Assembly: GCA_903848465.1 (NCBI GenBank)
Contig: CAINGK010000184.1
Coordinates: forward strand, 62,001 to 126,000
Length of the DNA stretch: 64,000 nucleotides
Direction of reading: 5' to 3'
Source: an uncultured Verrucomicrobiota bacterium
Lineage (GTDB): Bacteria; Verrucomicrobiota; Verrucomicrobiia; Verrucomicrobiales; Verrucomicrobiaceae
The translations under genes and the position numbers were made by a program. The stretch's first letter is position 1. The number at the start of each line of letters is the position of its first letter. The notes below the pieces were generated by a model, which worked only from the letters and a program-made list of their open reading frames with translations, had not been told where the DNA came from and did not search any database. Positions 32,901 to 47,900 of the stretch are shown here, in pieces.

Positions 32901-35900
32901 ATTTTATTGCTCACAATGGAGTCCACCTGAGTAGGTCCGCCGGAATTGATGTCAAACGACATGGTGACGGGCACTCCGGTAGAAGAACCGATGGTCAGTC
33001 CGGTGGAAGGCCCGCTCGCATTTTGCTGCAATGTCAATGTGCCGATGGTACCATCAGACAAATTGAAGGCAGAACCTGCATTGAGATTGAGTGTCGCTCC
33101 CGCACCCGCCACCGAAGTGTAACCGGCAAAATATTTACCCAAAACATTCAGCTTGGCACCTGAAGCCACCGTAATGGCTGTGTTTCCGAGTCCCGGCGTT
33201 GCCGTCGCAGGCGTTGACTGGCTCAACACCAAGGTGCCTTGATTGACGGCTGTGTTGCCAGTGTAGTTGCTCATGCCGCTCAGGGTCCAAGTCCCAGTTC
33301 CAGTTTTGGTCAAATTTCCGGTGGTGATGGCAATCGAACCCGCGATGGAACCGCTGCCGCTGCCCTGCAGTGTCAGATTCTGCCCGGCCCCAGTCACATC
33401 AGCTCCAGCATAGATAGCGTTGGCGTTGGTCAGCGCCGTACTGGCATTCCCAGAAAGCGTCACGGTCATACCGCTGATCGCCGTCACTGTCTGTCCCAGC
33501 ATGGTGGAACCCACGACCAAGGTCGGTGGGGCGGCTGCGATCAATGTCACTGTCGGAGAGGAGGTCAAACTGGAGGCCACTCCCACGGTGCTGCCATACG
33601 GCACCGCAGTGGTGCTGGTGATCAGTTGGTTGGCAGTACCACTCAAGACCACGTTATTGCCACTGATGGCGGTAATGGTCTGCCCGAGCAATTGCGTGCC
33701 AACGACAAAGGAAGAAGAAGGCGAAGAAACCGTGACACCGGCGAAACTATTGGCGTTACTAGTGCCAGAGGGATTGGTTCCCGCAGTCGTCACGGTACCA
33801 CCAGTGAAAGTGATCGTCGGAGCGCTGCTAAAGCTGTTGCCAGCACTGGTAATGGTAATCCCAATCACCGTGCCTGAAGTGCCCCCACTGAGAACTGCTG
33901 TGGCCGTGGCACCCGTGCCGCCACCTCCGGTTATCGCCACCGTAGGAGGTGCCGAATAAGTCGTCGTGCCACCGACAATCGAGAAGTTCGATGTCGTCAC
34001 GCCTTTGGTGCCCGAGACGCTGACCGTGGTGCCAGAGGCTGAATTGGTCAGGATCAACGGCGTGCTGCCGGAGGCATCCAGAACGCTGGAAGCCGTCAGG
34101 TTCATCACCCGCGTCGTGGTGCTGCGCGTCGCATCCAAGCCGGTAAAGCTCAGCGTTCCACCGCCCAGGTTCACATTGGAGAAGAGCGCACCAAAGCCAA
34201 GGGAGCTAGGAGCCAAATCCCCCACAGTGTTTACCGCCAGAACCCCCGCATTGATCGTGGTGGAACCCGTGTAGGTGTTGAGGCTGTTCAATGAGGTCGT
34301 GCCGGTGCCGTTCTTGACCAGAGACACCACGCCCGAGGAAGTCCCTTGAGTGATGCTGCCACTGAAAGTCGTGCTCGTATTGTCGCCACCAAGAGTCAGC
34401 GTCAGCGGGTTGGCAGACGAGTTGGTCACCATCCCACCAGTTGTCATTGAGTCGCCAGCCAGTGAACCAATGGTGGTGGAATATCCTGCCAAATCCACCG
34501 CTCCAGCCGAACCGACCACCAAGGCCGTGCTGGCAGGCAGTGCCCCAGCCACCCCCATTTTAAGCAGGCCGCCGTTCACCGTCGTGGCTCCGGCATACGT
34601 ATTCCAAGTGGGAACCGCCGTGGAGCCGCCAAAGGTCAGATTCTGGCCGGTGACTCCTGCAAGCAGCGCCGTGCTGAGCGTCACCACCCCGGTGCTGGTA
34701 TTGATGTTTGTAATCGTGGTTCCAGCCGCCACACCGGCTCCTGAAACACTGGCACCCACGACCACCAAATTGCTGGCCACCTGCGCCGGAGTCAGGGTCA
34801 GAGTCGTTGAGCTAGCGGCACCAGCGGTCGGTGCGTAAACTTGCGGAGAACCGAAGGCCACCGTGGAATTGCTGGTGGTACCCAGGGCCGCTTGGGAAAG
34901 GGTGATCACTGCTCCAGCAATGCTGGAAATCGTCGTACCTTGGGCGATCCCGGGCCCCTGAACCAGCATCCCTACCGTCAGATTGGCATTGGCAGCCGCA
35001 AGAGTCAGCGTGGTGGAACCTAGAGTAGTCGTGGCGGCGGCACCTGTCTGACTGATGGCCCCGGTTGTTTGCGGAGCCAGCACCAGTGTGCCACCACCTG
35101 CTTTGGTGAGGCCCGTGGTGTTCTGGATCGGCGTACTGGAGGTAATGACCTGATTGGCATTGCCTGAAAGAGTCAGCGTGGTGCCATTGATGGCGGTTAC
35201 CGTCTGACCCAGAATCTGCGTACCAACCACCAAGTTGGCAGGCACCGAGGCCACGGTCATGATCGGGAAGCTGCTGGCATTGCCAGTTCCGCTCGGATTG
35301 GTTCCTGCCGTTGTAATGGTTCCACCGGTGAAGCTGATGGTTGGAGCCGAAGTAAAGCCGCTGCCTGGATTGTTGATCGTAATGCCTGTGACCACGCCAC
35401 CCGTCATAACCGCCGTAGCCGTGGCACCCGATCCGCCGCCGCCAGAAATAACGACGTTCGGAGCGGCAGAATAAACCGTCGTGCCCCCAGCGATGCTGAA
35501 GTTTGAGGTCGTGACACCTTCGGTTCCCGTCACACTTACCGTCACCGGTATAGCCGAGACGACCCCATTGAGCGTCGCGGTCACCAGAGGATTCGTCACC
35601 GTCAGTGTGCGTGTGACTGCGCCCAGATTAATGGTGCCGTTCAAGGTCAGGCTGTTAACCGCCTGATTGCCGCCAAAAGTCAGGTCGCGGTTCAACGTCA
35701 GCGCATTGTTCAACGTACGCTGTGCCGTGCCGGACAGCAGCGTGATCGGCACGGTGTTGGCGGTAGTCGCATCTCCAATCACCATGGTTCCAGAGCCGAT
35801 GGCATTGTTGTTGTCCACGATCAGGCTGCCGTCAGTGACTTTGATCCCGCCGGTGAACGTGTTCACTCCGGTGTAGGCCAGTGCTGCATTGGTTCCCGCC

Positions 35901-38900
35901 GCGGTCGGAGTTGCCGAAATTGTGTATGAGGTGCTGCTGGTGATGCCGGTAATCGTGGCACCCACAGGAATGCCCGTGCCAGTCACCACTTGCCCGACAA
36001 CCATCCCCAGAGTGCTGCCAACCGCCGTCACCGAGTTGCTGGAGGTCGTCCAAGTTCCCGTCGGTGCCGTCGTGCCGAAAATAGAGGAGGGATTCAGGAT
36101 CAGCCCACCAGCGCCTGTTTTATTGATCTGGCCTGCAGCGCTCATAATGGGCGCGCTCAGCAGTAATCCCAGCGGTGAGACACCGGATACATTGATCACC
36201 GGTGCGGCATTGCTCAGGATGAGTCCCTGGGAGCCAGCACCGATGGCAACCGTTGGAGTCGTGCCGTAGTTGTCATTGGCGGAAGTGATCGCATTGGCCG
36301 CCGACAGCGTCAGAGTGCCGCCAAAGGTCAGGTTGCTGGTACCTGCCGTGGTGTTATTGGACAGTGTGATGACATTGGTCGCGGTATTAATTGCGGTAAT
36401 GGTGGTAGCCGCTGGCACGAAGCCACCGCTGCTGGTCACCAACTGGCCAACCGCAAGCCCCACAGTATTTTGCACTGTCACCGTGTTGGTCGCAGCCGTG
36501 ACAATGCTGTTCTGCGTCATGCTGTTGATATTGACCGTGGGAGCGGTGGTTCCGCCATTGCCACCAAAGGTCAGGCTCGCGAGGGTGTTGGCACCAACGC
36601 GGTTGAGCACGCCAGTACCATTGAGGGTGACATTGCTGGTGGCGGCAATCTGCCCCGCATAGACGTTTTCTGTCACCGTGGAGCTGTTGATGTGCAGATC
36701 TCCCGGAATGGCAATCACCCCTTGCAACCCACCCAGCGTCAGCAGGCCACTGTTCAAGGTTCCGCCACCATTGACGTTCGTGACTCCGGTGTAGGAGTTG
36801 GAGATGCCAAATTGCAGTGTGTTGGTTCCTCCAGCAGTGGCGTTCTGCGAAAGGACGTAGGACGTGCCGGAACCGCTGACAATCGTCGTTCCCGCTGCGA
36901 TGCCCGTGCCGCTGATAGGCGTGCCAGGTGCCAGCGTCACACTAGGAGCCGTGGCAAAAGTCAGCGAGGTGGATCCAATGGTCGTCGTCGCAGCCATGTT
37001 AGCGGAAGGCTGCAGGTTCAGTGTGCCAGGGCCAGATTTTACCAACCCAATGTTACCGCTGATGACGGTGTTGAAGTTCGTTGTGTTCGCATTGATCCAG
37101 GCAAACAAGTCCGTGCTTCCCGAAGTAATCGAAGCGCCCGAATCCGCCCCGGTAAAGGTAACAACACCTCCCACATTGGTGAGGAAGCCGCCACTGGCGA
37201 TGTTCAAGACCACCCCCGTGCCAAGACTGCCCAGAGTGTCCGTAATGGCCCCGGTGGTTCGGAAGGAATTGATTGTCTTTGACGCGGCGATCGTACGGCT
37301 TGTGCCATCATTCACATTCTGCACCGCTGTCGCTGCCGTAACATCAGTAGCATAGTTGTTCAGGTAGCCAGCGGTACCATTGCTCAACTGACTGACCCCC
37401 AGCGCATCCGTGTAGGATGCAAACTCCGACCCACCCACGACAGCCCAGCCGCCGATGATGCCATTGACCAAACTGGCCTGGGCGAAGGTGGTACCATTGA
37501 TTTGGCTGATGAAGACCTGCGGCTGTGCGCCAGCACTGGTGGTGCTCGTGGTTCCAGCCAGGGTCAGGCCGGTGCCTGCCACGAAATTGATCACGCCACC
37601 ATTGGCGGAATTCCGCGCCAAATTGGTCAAGGTGAGGGCGTAGCCGCCGGTGTTACTGCTGCCATTTTCGTTGATCTGAATGGTCGATGTTCCTTGCACC
37701 AGAGTCACGGTGCCGAGAGTCTCGGCGTCTAACGCCTGCCTACCATTGACGGTGAGATTGCCCCCCAGCAGGTTGACCGGGACTGAGGACGACAGGCGTG
37801 AAGTACTGTCAGTCAGACCCTGGTTGTCCAGCACCAGCGCACCGTATTGGATGTTCACCATGGAGGCAGATGTGATGGCACCGCTATCACGCAAAGTCAG
37901 CGTACCGCCCAGCACATTGGCAGAGCCGGCGAAGTTTTGCGCGCTGCTGAGAATGAGGTTGGAAGGATTGGCTCCAGAGACTGACTCTTTGTAGAAATTG
38001 ATGGCACCCGAAATGACCCCGCCAAAGGCGTCTGTGACGTTATTCGGCTCGTCCATGACGAAATTGGCCAAAGCACCCGAGTTGGTGATGTTGCCACCCG
38101 AGTTGGGCAGGGCAGTGGTAGTGCCGCCAACGTTGGCGGTGGCATTGCTGGTCAAATTCCCGACGGCCTGTGTATTGCCCTTCAAGTCCACCGTACCAGC
38201 ATTGACGCGCAGGTCATAAACGGTGGCAATACTGGCTGTGGGCGTCACCAGTAGCGTGTTGGTACCAGCATTGAGAGCCAGAGTGCCAGCATTTACGGTG
38301 GTCGTTCCAGTGACAAGGCTGGCTTTGTTCAATGTCAGCGTACCTGCGCCGGATTTGACCACCCCCTGCGAGCCGCCACTGAGGTAACTGCCCATTGCCA
38401 GATCGTTCACCGCCTGGAAGATCAACTGATTGTTGGCACCTGCGGTGAGCACGCCACCAGTGATGCCGGTGTTACCCGCCAGCGAGAGAATGCCACCACT
38501 GTTGACCGTCAGAGTTTCCAGTCCGCCATTCGCAAAGTACATCGTTCCCGCCGGATTGCTGGTCGCGGAGATGTTGCCTCCGGCGAAGAATATGCCCCCG
38601 CCTGATGCCAGCACCAAGCTGTTGATCGTCGTGCTTACCGTCATGCGTTGCACGGAACTCAGGGAGATGTTGTTGTTGAAAGTGAGGGCGGTAAACGGAG
38701 CCACCTGTGGCTGAGTGCCCAAGGTGGTCGCCATTTCCGAACTCGTCAGCAGCCGGAAGCCGTTGCCCCCGGTACCGCCGACCGTGCCAGCACTGCCAAC
38801 GTAAGTCACAAAGCCGGTCCCGCTGCCGGTCAGGGACACATCCCCAATGATATCAGGGCGAATGCTTATGCTAGTCGTGCCTACCGCTCCGCCGCCGCCA

Positions 38901-41900
38901 ATCAATTGGGGCGAGCTAGTCACCACAGCAAAATTGGCGACACCTGCTGCCGCCGTCCCACCCAGACTGGTGCCGCGCAACAGCAAGGTCCCACCCAGGG
39001 CACCGTTGTTAGCGATGTTGTTCAAGGAATTGAACTTGAGGATGTTAGTGCCACCAGACCCCGGAGTGATCGTCAGCACACTGGCACCATTCTGAACGTT
39101 CACTGCACCCAGGTTTTCTGTCAGCACCCCGGAACTGGAGCCGATCACATTCAACTGACCACCCTGCAAATTGGTGGTACGATTCCCAGATGTCGTGCTC
39201 ATGTCCGTATAGAGTCCCGCCACTCCAGCGGCATTAACTCCCAGACGGTTGGAAACATTGTTGGTGCTGTCGTCGATGTTGAGCACCCCACCCGCATTGA
39301 GCGTGTAAGTGCGGAAGTTGAGTGATTCGCTAGAACCCGCATTCAGGGTAACCGCCCCCTGACTTACCGTGAACGTGTTGGAATCACCGGTGCCGCTGTT
39401 GTTGCCAGCCAGATTCCAGTTGCCGGTGCCGACTTTCGTCACATTCAGCAGGCCATTGGTAAACGGGCTATTGAAGAGGCCTGAGAAGGTGCTGCTGGTG
39501 TTATCATAACCAGTCACGACAGTGCCCTGCGTGTTCAAATTGTAGTTGGTGACCGTGCCCGTGCCGGTGATCGAACCCACGGTGCCAATGAGACCACGCG
39601 CGTCGAGAACCCCAGATGCGGCCAAGTTCACCTGTGAATTGCCGATGAAGGCACCATTTTGGCCGAACGCCAAGGTGCCGGAATTCACCTGTGTGATGCC
39701 GCTATAGAGACTCTGCCCGCCGATTCCCAAGACGCCGGTGCCGTTCATGACGATATAGCCGCTGTTGATCGCGGAATTGACTTCGAGGCCAATCTGACCA
39801 GGAAGCACCGTGGATGCGACTGGATTAAACGTCAGTCCAGCGCTGGCATCCAGGAAGCCATTGATCACCGGAATGCTGTTAGCATTGGCCAGATTGTTGG
39901 CGGAGATGACGCCACCAATCACGGGGGTGCCGCTCACGGTAGTCGTCGCGTTCTGGGAGAGTGTGTAAGTGTTGCCAGAACCACTGACAATGGTGGTTCC
40001 AGGCGCGATGCCTAGGCCGCTGACAGGCGTGCCTGCAGCCAGAGTGCCCACACTGGGGGGCACCGCAAACGTGAGCGTACTGGAGCCTGCCGTCGTGGTG
40101 GCATTGAGGGCGATGGAGATGTTGCCCGTGGCTGTGGCGGCGCTTGACAATGTGTATGTTTTGCCAGAACCAAAATAGAGCGAGACTGACGTTCCAGCTG
40201 AAGCGACAGCGGAGGATAAGGTGATGGTGCCGCTGGTTCCCGGAGTGGGAATCGCGGTGATGGTAGTGCCAGGGGCAATACCAATACCAACCACTTCTTC
40301 TCCGACCACAAGTCCTGTCGTGTTGATGCTAGTAATAGAAGTGGATGATGCCGCTGTTGTTCCAGTGAGTGCTGTAGTTCCTGCGTCAAAGAAGAGTGAA
40401 ACACCGCTGCCTGCTACAGTGGCGGCTGTGGACAATGTGATTGTTCCACTGGTTCCTGGAGTAGGAATCGCGGAAATCACGGCCCCAGCAGGAATTCCCG
40501 TGCCAATTACGCTTTCCCCCACCACCAACCCAGTCGTATTGATGCCGGTAATGGATGTGGATGAAGCCGTGGTGGTACCTGTGGCGGCTGTGCCTGCACC
40601 GCCAGTAATCATCGTTCCCGATGCGACGCCCGTACCACTGATGGCTGTACCAGCCGCTAGGGGCACACCCGGTGGCGTTGAGAATGCCAGCGTCGTACTG
40701 CCCAAACTGGTGCTGGCCGCGAGGGGGCGGACAGCCACTACAGCCAGTATGCCGGATCCGGTCACCACACCAGGACCGTTGCTACCGTTGCCCCCTCCAT
40801 CATTGGTCAAAATCAGGCTGGCGATGGTGTTGTTGAAGTTGTTCAGGTTGAGCTGGGAGCCACCGTTGATCGTCACTGCGGATGTCGCAGCAATCTGGTT
40901 GCTCAACTGCAGAGCCACGCTCGCATTGGCAATCGGCAAGGAGTCCGTGCCGGTAGTGCCGCCGGAAATGATCAAATTGCCTGGAATGGCAGCACCCACG
41001 GCTGATTTCAGGTTCAAGTCCACGCCATTCACATAGGTCGTACCCGTGTAGGTGTTCGCATTCGCGAAGGTGATGGTCGGAGTATTGGCCGTCTGACTCA
41101 GACCGTCCAGCACCACATTCATCGCGGTGTTGTTATTCGCGATCACTGAATTGATGGTCAGGGTGTTTGCACCATTATGGATGAACAACTCCGTCTGATT
41201 ATTGCCAGCGGTCACGACACCTGGGAGAGCTGCGGTGCCGATGCTGCGGGCGCTATTGTCCAAGCCTGACAAGATACCACCGCTGGTCACGACCAAGGTG
41301 TCTGTAGCATTGGTGAAATTCAGCGTGATCCCCGCATTGTTCATGGTCAACGAATTGAACGTGGCACCACCTGAAGCCAGGGTGACTGAGCCGCCCAAGC
41401 GCACATTGGTGAATTGCAGAGCGGTCCCTGCAGCAATGGTGCCGCTATTGTACACCGTGGCGTAACTGCCCGCCAGCCGTATGCCAGAAGCGGGGTCATA
41501 AGTGGCAAACTCGGCATTCGTGCCCCCACCTGCGACGGGGTCAATGCCCAGTGCCACGGCCCAGCCACCGATGATTCCATTCGCCAGAGCGGGCGCGGAA
41601 GACATGATGATGCGTCCGTTGTCCCCCACATTGCCACCAAAGGTCAGCGTGGCTCCCGTGGCACGGGAGGAAATGGTGCCAATGTTCAGGGTCGCGGTAC
41701 CGTTGGTTGGGTTAGCTGCCAGATAGGAGGAACCGCCAGCCAAAGTAATGTTACCAAACTGGGCGGTGCCGTTCGTGCCTGCACGCGCATTGAAGACAAA
41801 ACCGCCGCCATTGAGGGTCATGGTTGCAGTGCTCAGGAGGCGCGTCGCAGACTGCAGCCCGGTGTCATTCCAAACCAGGCCAGCACGGTCAATGGTGATG

Positions 41901-44900
41901 CCGGTAGCAGCGGCAAACGCACCCGCATCTTGCAGCACGGTGGAGCCACCTTGCAGCGTCACCGTCCCTGTCATCGTGTTGGCAGATTCGACTGTCCAGA
42001 CAGACGCGCCGTCACGCACCAGATTGATCACACCGGTGCCGCTGCTGATATTGCCCGCCCAGGTGTTTGCCGCGCTGATGCCGATGCGCAGGGTCGCCGC
42101 TGTGGCGGAACCGTCCAAAATCGTGCCACCCGTGCCAGGCAATACACCAGCACTGTTGAGATTGGCCACGGACTGGCTGATGCCATTCATATCCAAGGTG
42201 CCACCATTGTTGACCTGCAAGACCTGCGTCGAAGGAGTCGAAGTCAGACTGCCGATACCAGGGGCGGTGGTGAACGGCGAGAACAGCGTCTGTCCTGTAA
42301 ACGTCAGAGTGCTCGTTGCGGTGCTGGTGGCATTGGCCGAAAGCGCCACATGGGTGCCATCAACAATACCAGTCACAATGGCTCCGCCGGGAATACCCGT
42401 GCCGGTCACAGTGTCCCCTATCAGCAGTCCCACGGTCGAGGGCACACTCACAATGGCACTACCACTCGTGGTGGAGGAGGAGGCCAGTGCGGTGGAACCT
42501 CCATTCAGGCGCAGGGTGCCACCGTTGACGGTGGTATTCCCCAAATACGTTTCCTGGGCATTCAGCACTAGGGTTCCTGCATCTGCCTTGGTCAGCCCGC
42601 CAGCCGACATATAGAGCGAAGGGCTGATGGTCAGGGTGCTGCCACTCATGGTGTGAGCGATCAACTCCGTGCTCAAACCATTGGTGCTCAAGAGAGCGCC
42701 AGATCCGGCGCTTGCGGTGATGTTTGCAGTGGCAGTGGTCGAAAGAATCCCACCGCTGGCAATGAGCAGACGGGTGCCCGAAGCAAGCGCCAAAGTTCCT
42801 CCCGTGAAGGTGAATGTATTCAGCGTGGTGGTTGTGTTGGCCGTGCCCGTGGTGGTTCCAGTCGTGAAATATACGTTGGCACTCCCCGTGGCGAGCGAGT
42901 CATTCACATGGTCCAAAGCACCCAATGCCTGCAAGCCGTCAGTAGTGGCAAGACTCGGAGCAGCAAAGCTGTAGGTCGTGCCATTGTCAGGCGAAATGAT
43001 CGCCCAAGGAATAATGCCACGGGTACTCGTTCCTGCCGCGCCACTTGCACCGGTGGTGCCGGGTGCCGAAGTGAAAATGATGTTGCTGACACCGTTGCCA
43101 GCAACGGCGGTGCCCAGACTCACACCTTGGAACAAGACCGTACCATTGCCACCCCGTGCCAGAGAGGCATTGGTAAACACCGTGCCACCTGTACCGGCAC
43201 CCGTCAGGAAAATAGACGAACCCCCTGGATTGATGGTCAGGGCCAGAGCCGTCGTTTCCGTCGTCGTGCCAGTAGTGCTGCCTTTGAGGTTGAAGGTGGC
43301 ACCGCTTAACGTCAGAGCACGCGTGTTCAAGCGGTTGTTCTGATTGGTTCCCGTGCTGTCCAAATTGAGCGTGGCAGTAGGATTGACGGTGATGGTGCCG
43401 CCACCGCTGCCAGATATAATGCCGGTGCCGCTGACGGACACCGTTCCCGCGTTCACCGTCACACCACCCGTCATCGTGTTGACACCGGTCAGATTGAGCG
43501 TGTTGCTGCCATACTTGGTCAGCAGGGTCGAGCCGCTGACAACGCCGCTCAGAGTGATGTTTCCGCCTGAGGTATTGATGCTGGAGGCAGATGCTAGGGT
43601 GATGGGACCTGCATAACTTGCCGCCGTGCCGCTGCTGTTGATCAAAGCACCCAGGGTGCTGGATTGGGCCAGTCCTGTGATACCGGCACCATTCAAGGTG
43701 AGCGCCTCCAGATTGGTGACAGTGGCACCATTCAAATCCATCGCGGCACCGCTAGCGACGACCGTCCCCCCCGTTGCGTAAGTCAAGCTGTTAGCTCCCG
43801 AAGCCGTTGCATTGGCAGACATCACGAACGTGGTGGCGTTCGTGATGCTAGAAATAACTGCACCGGCAGGAACGCCAGTGCCACTGATCTGCTGGCCCAC
43901 ATAGAAAGCAGATGTGGAGGCGACCGTGACGTTCGCACTGCCGTTGGTCAGAGTGGAACTGAGGCTTGTCGTTCCAGTCCCCCCCAAGGCGGAAGCATTA
44001 CCCAGCTTGAGAATACCGCCGCTGATGGTCAGCGCACCCGTGAAGGTGTTCGCTCCATTCAAGGTCAGTGTGTCCGACCCCACCTTGCTCCAGGCCACAC
44101 CCGCCGTGCCGCCATCCTGCACCAGTCCGTTGAGGGTAATGTCCCCAAAGCCCCCGATGGCCGTGGCCAGGGGTGAGGTGGCGGCACCGATGGAGATGTT
44201 ACCAGCCACACTGGCGACGGTGGAACTGCTGTTGAACAAAGCCGCCGGAGCGGTGCTGTTGCGGAAGATGGGGGACACACCATTCAAGGTGATGTTCCCC
44301 GCCACATTGCTGACGCCGTTCAAATCGAGCGCGCCATAGGTGTCGGTGTTGACGGTGAGGTTGAGGGTTGTCGCTGACGAACTGTTCTGTGACAGAGTGT
44401 AGGAGGTGTTGTTAACGATGGACGAAATGTACGTCCCCGCCGGGATATTGGTCCCAGTGACGGACATGCCCACGGCAAGTCCGGCGGTGCTCACCACGGA
44501 TACTGAGGTGCCATTGGTGGCTGAACTGATCGTCAGACGGGAAGGGTCATAGGTCAGAGTATTGGTGCCAGCCGCCGTCGCGTTGGCAGTCAGCGTGTAG
44601 GTCGTGCCACTGGTGATGGCGGAAATGAAGGAACCACCGGCGATCCCAGTTCCGGTGACTGCCATGCCCACCTGCAGCCCCGTGGTGCTGCCAACCGTCA
44701 CGACAGCACTGCTGGCTGTGGTTGTGGAACTCACGGTGGAGGTCGGCTGAACCACACGGGTGATCGTGGTACCACCCGTTGGCAAAGAATTGGCCGCCGT
44801 GATTTGCAGGAAACCATTGGTGACGCTGAGCGTGCCTGCATCAGTGCCGCCGCTGCCCAGAATCAAGGTGCCAGTACCGGTTTTGGTGATGGCATTCCCT

Positions 44901-47900
44901 GCCGCACCGGTAATACCACCTAACAGGTTAAGCGTGCCGCTGTTGGTGTTCAGGGTGACTGAATCCGTGGCCGTACCGAAAGTGAGGGCGGGCGTCACGC
45001 CAAGCCAGCCGGTGCCGCCTTGGTTGTTGACTGTGAGCGTGGAACCATTGCCCAGGCTGAAACTGCCAGCAGTAGAGGTGCCGACCGTACTGTTGATGTT
45101 CGTTCCCTGGCCGTCGATGGTGGCAGAGGTGGCCGCAGGCAGGCTAAAAGCTGAGTTGATCTGCGCGGCAAAGGTATTGGTGGCGGTCTGGGGAACGCTC
45201 AACCAGGAAAGCTTGGTAGTGGGGATTGCCTGAAGATTTGCTGCCGGATTGGTGACGCCATTGGCCCCCGTCGCCAAATTGTTCCCCGCCGTGTCAGGAC
45301 CACCATAGAGTAACTGGAAGCCACCGGCCCCCGTCATATTGGTAGTTTGAAACACAATGGTGTGATACCCGGCGCTCAAAGTGATGGTGCCAGTACCACC
45401 AGCCACCAAAGAAGGTCCCTTTGTTCCACCAGCGGTGGTGGTGTTGACGCCCGTCACCGTCACACCATCGATGATCAGTGTACTCTGATCACGCTCGGCG
45501 CTCTGGAAGGTGTAACTGCCCCCAGTGGTGATTTGGATCAGACCTGAATATACCGCCTGAGTACCAGCCGCTGCGGTCACCACAGGCGGGCGATTGTTCA
45601 GTGCCAGATCTCCCAACGGCTGACCGGTCAGCACGGCACCCGGTGTCATGGCAGAGCCAAGCAGGGAATTCAAATTGCTGGCACCACCCGAGTACAGACG
45701 CTCCGTGAGTCCACCCGTCGTGTAACCAGCGGGAAGCGAAGTAGGCACGTTTGCTTGAGCCACGCCCACCGGGCTAATCACCAAAGTACTGTTGTTGGCA
45801 AACGTGTAGGTGCTGGTGCCCAGCGGCGTGCTGGAGCTAGCCATCACCGGTGCGGCACCAATGCCACCACCATTGGCAGCCGAGGGCAGGACGGTAAAGG
45901 AATTGTTGCCACTCAGCAAGAGCGTGCCAAGCCCCGTGTTCGCAGCAGTCAGTGCATTCGTAAAGCCACCTGGAACGGTCAGCGTCGAGTTGGCAGCCGG
46001 GGCAAAATTGATCGTGCCAGTGCCTGAATAATTATTCGAAGTACCCGTAAAGCGTAGGTTGTAGGAATTGGTACTCAGCACCTCCAGCGTCTGGCCCGCA
46101 GCGATGGTCAGATTTCCCATCTGGATGGTATTGCCCGTGTTAGCAGAGACGTTGTTCACGTTGATGTTGAAGGTGGCACCGGCGGTGGAAGCTAGAGCCA
46201 CGTTGTTGCCAAACACCACGGTCCCCAAGTTGGTCACGCCATTGCTGCGCAGATCCAGCATCGCACTGGCAGCCAAATTGATCGTGGCCGTTCCCAGCGG
46301 GGTCGCCGCTGCAACACCTGGCGCTCCAATCATCTGCAACACCCCAGCATTCACATTCACCACACCCGCCATACTATTGTTGTTCAGCACCCCGGTGCTC
46401 GAGATGCCCGTGGAAAAGGCCAGCGTACCTAGGCCGTTTTTATTGATGCTGGTGCCAGCGCCGGAGATCGGCCCGCCGAGCGTCAACACGGTGCCTGGCA
46501 GCATGACCGTGATGTTGGCTGCGGCTGGCAGGGTGGTGGCACCATTGAGCGTCAGGTTGTTGGCACCATCAAAAGTGAAGCTACCCTGTGCCACGAAGGT
46601 GTTGGCGATGGCATTGGCGGAGCCTGAAGATAGCAACCGCGTGCCATCCGCAATCGTCAGAGTGCCTGTTCCTAGAGGGCCGCTGGTCACCGTCGAACCC
46701 ACGACGGAAGGAGTGCTGCTGGCACCAATCATGAGTCCGCCTGCATTGAGCGTCACGCCGCCCGTGAAGGTGCTGACCGGGCTGCTCAACTGCAGCACCG
46801 CCGCGCTGCCGTAGGTCAGAGCATTCGGACCGTTGGTCGTTGCATTTGAAGAGAGAGTCAAAGTGACCCCATCCCCCGCAATGCCAGCAATCGTGGTACC
46901 AGCAGGAATGCCGGTGCCACTGACCGACTGGCCCACATAGAGACCCACCGTGCTCGGCACTGTGACAGTAGCGCTGCTGCTCGTGGTGTTTGAGCTAATG
47001 CTGCTGTTGATTCCCGCCGCGCTGCCGAACGTCAGGGCGGCGGTGGTGCTGGTCGTTGCACTCAATGAGAGGGTCACAGTCACCCCATCTCCTGCAATGC
47101 TGGCAATCGTTGCACCAGCGGGGATGCCGGTGCCGCTGACCGCCTCCCCGACATAAAGGCCAGCCGTACTCGGCACCGTGACGGTGGTGTTACCGTGCGT
47201 GGTTGAACTGAGGCTGCTGGTGCCGCCGGTGAGGCTGGTGATGGTCAGGCCCGCCGTACCGGATCCCTGCACGATCGGCGCGGTAATGTTCAAGGTTGGC
47301 TGCAACGGTGCTACACTTTGGCCATTGGCGGTGATGGGACTCACCGTCACCGTGCGCGTCACACCACCCAGGTTCAGGGAACCCAGATTGGCATAAGTCA
47401 GAGAATTGGTTCCCGTGGCCGTCGCAGCGGAAGAGAGCGTCAAGGTCACACCATCCCCCGCGATGGATGCAATGGTGGTACCACCAGCAATGCCAGTGCC
47501 GCTCACCGCAGTCCCCACCACGAGTCCTGCCGTGCTTGCCACCGTCACTGTCGAACTGCCGGTTGTCGTCGTTGTGTTCAAGAGACCGCTATTAATCAGC
47601 GAAATGTTACCAACACTGGCGGCAGCGGCGATGATATTGCCATTCAGCGTCAATTGCCCGGTGCTGAGGCTCAGCGTCGGAGCTGGACCACCACTATTGT
47701 TGAAGACCAGTCCGCCCAACGTTTGGTTGAACCCGTTGAGGTAGAGGCTGCCACCACCATTCAGAGTGACGGTGCCCGTGTTGCTGATTTCGCTGCTGGC
47801 GTTCAACTGCACCAATCCACTGTACACATTCGTGTTGTCCACATTGCTGCCCGAGATCGTCAGATTGCCTGGAATCGCATAAATGGAGGTGCCATTGGCA

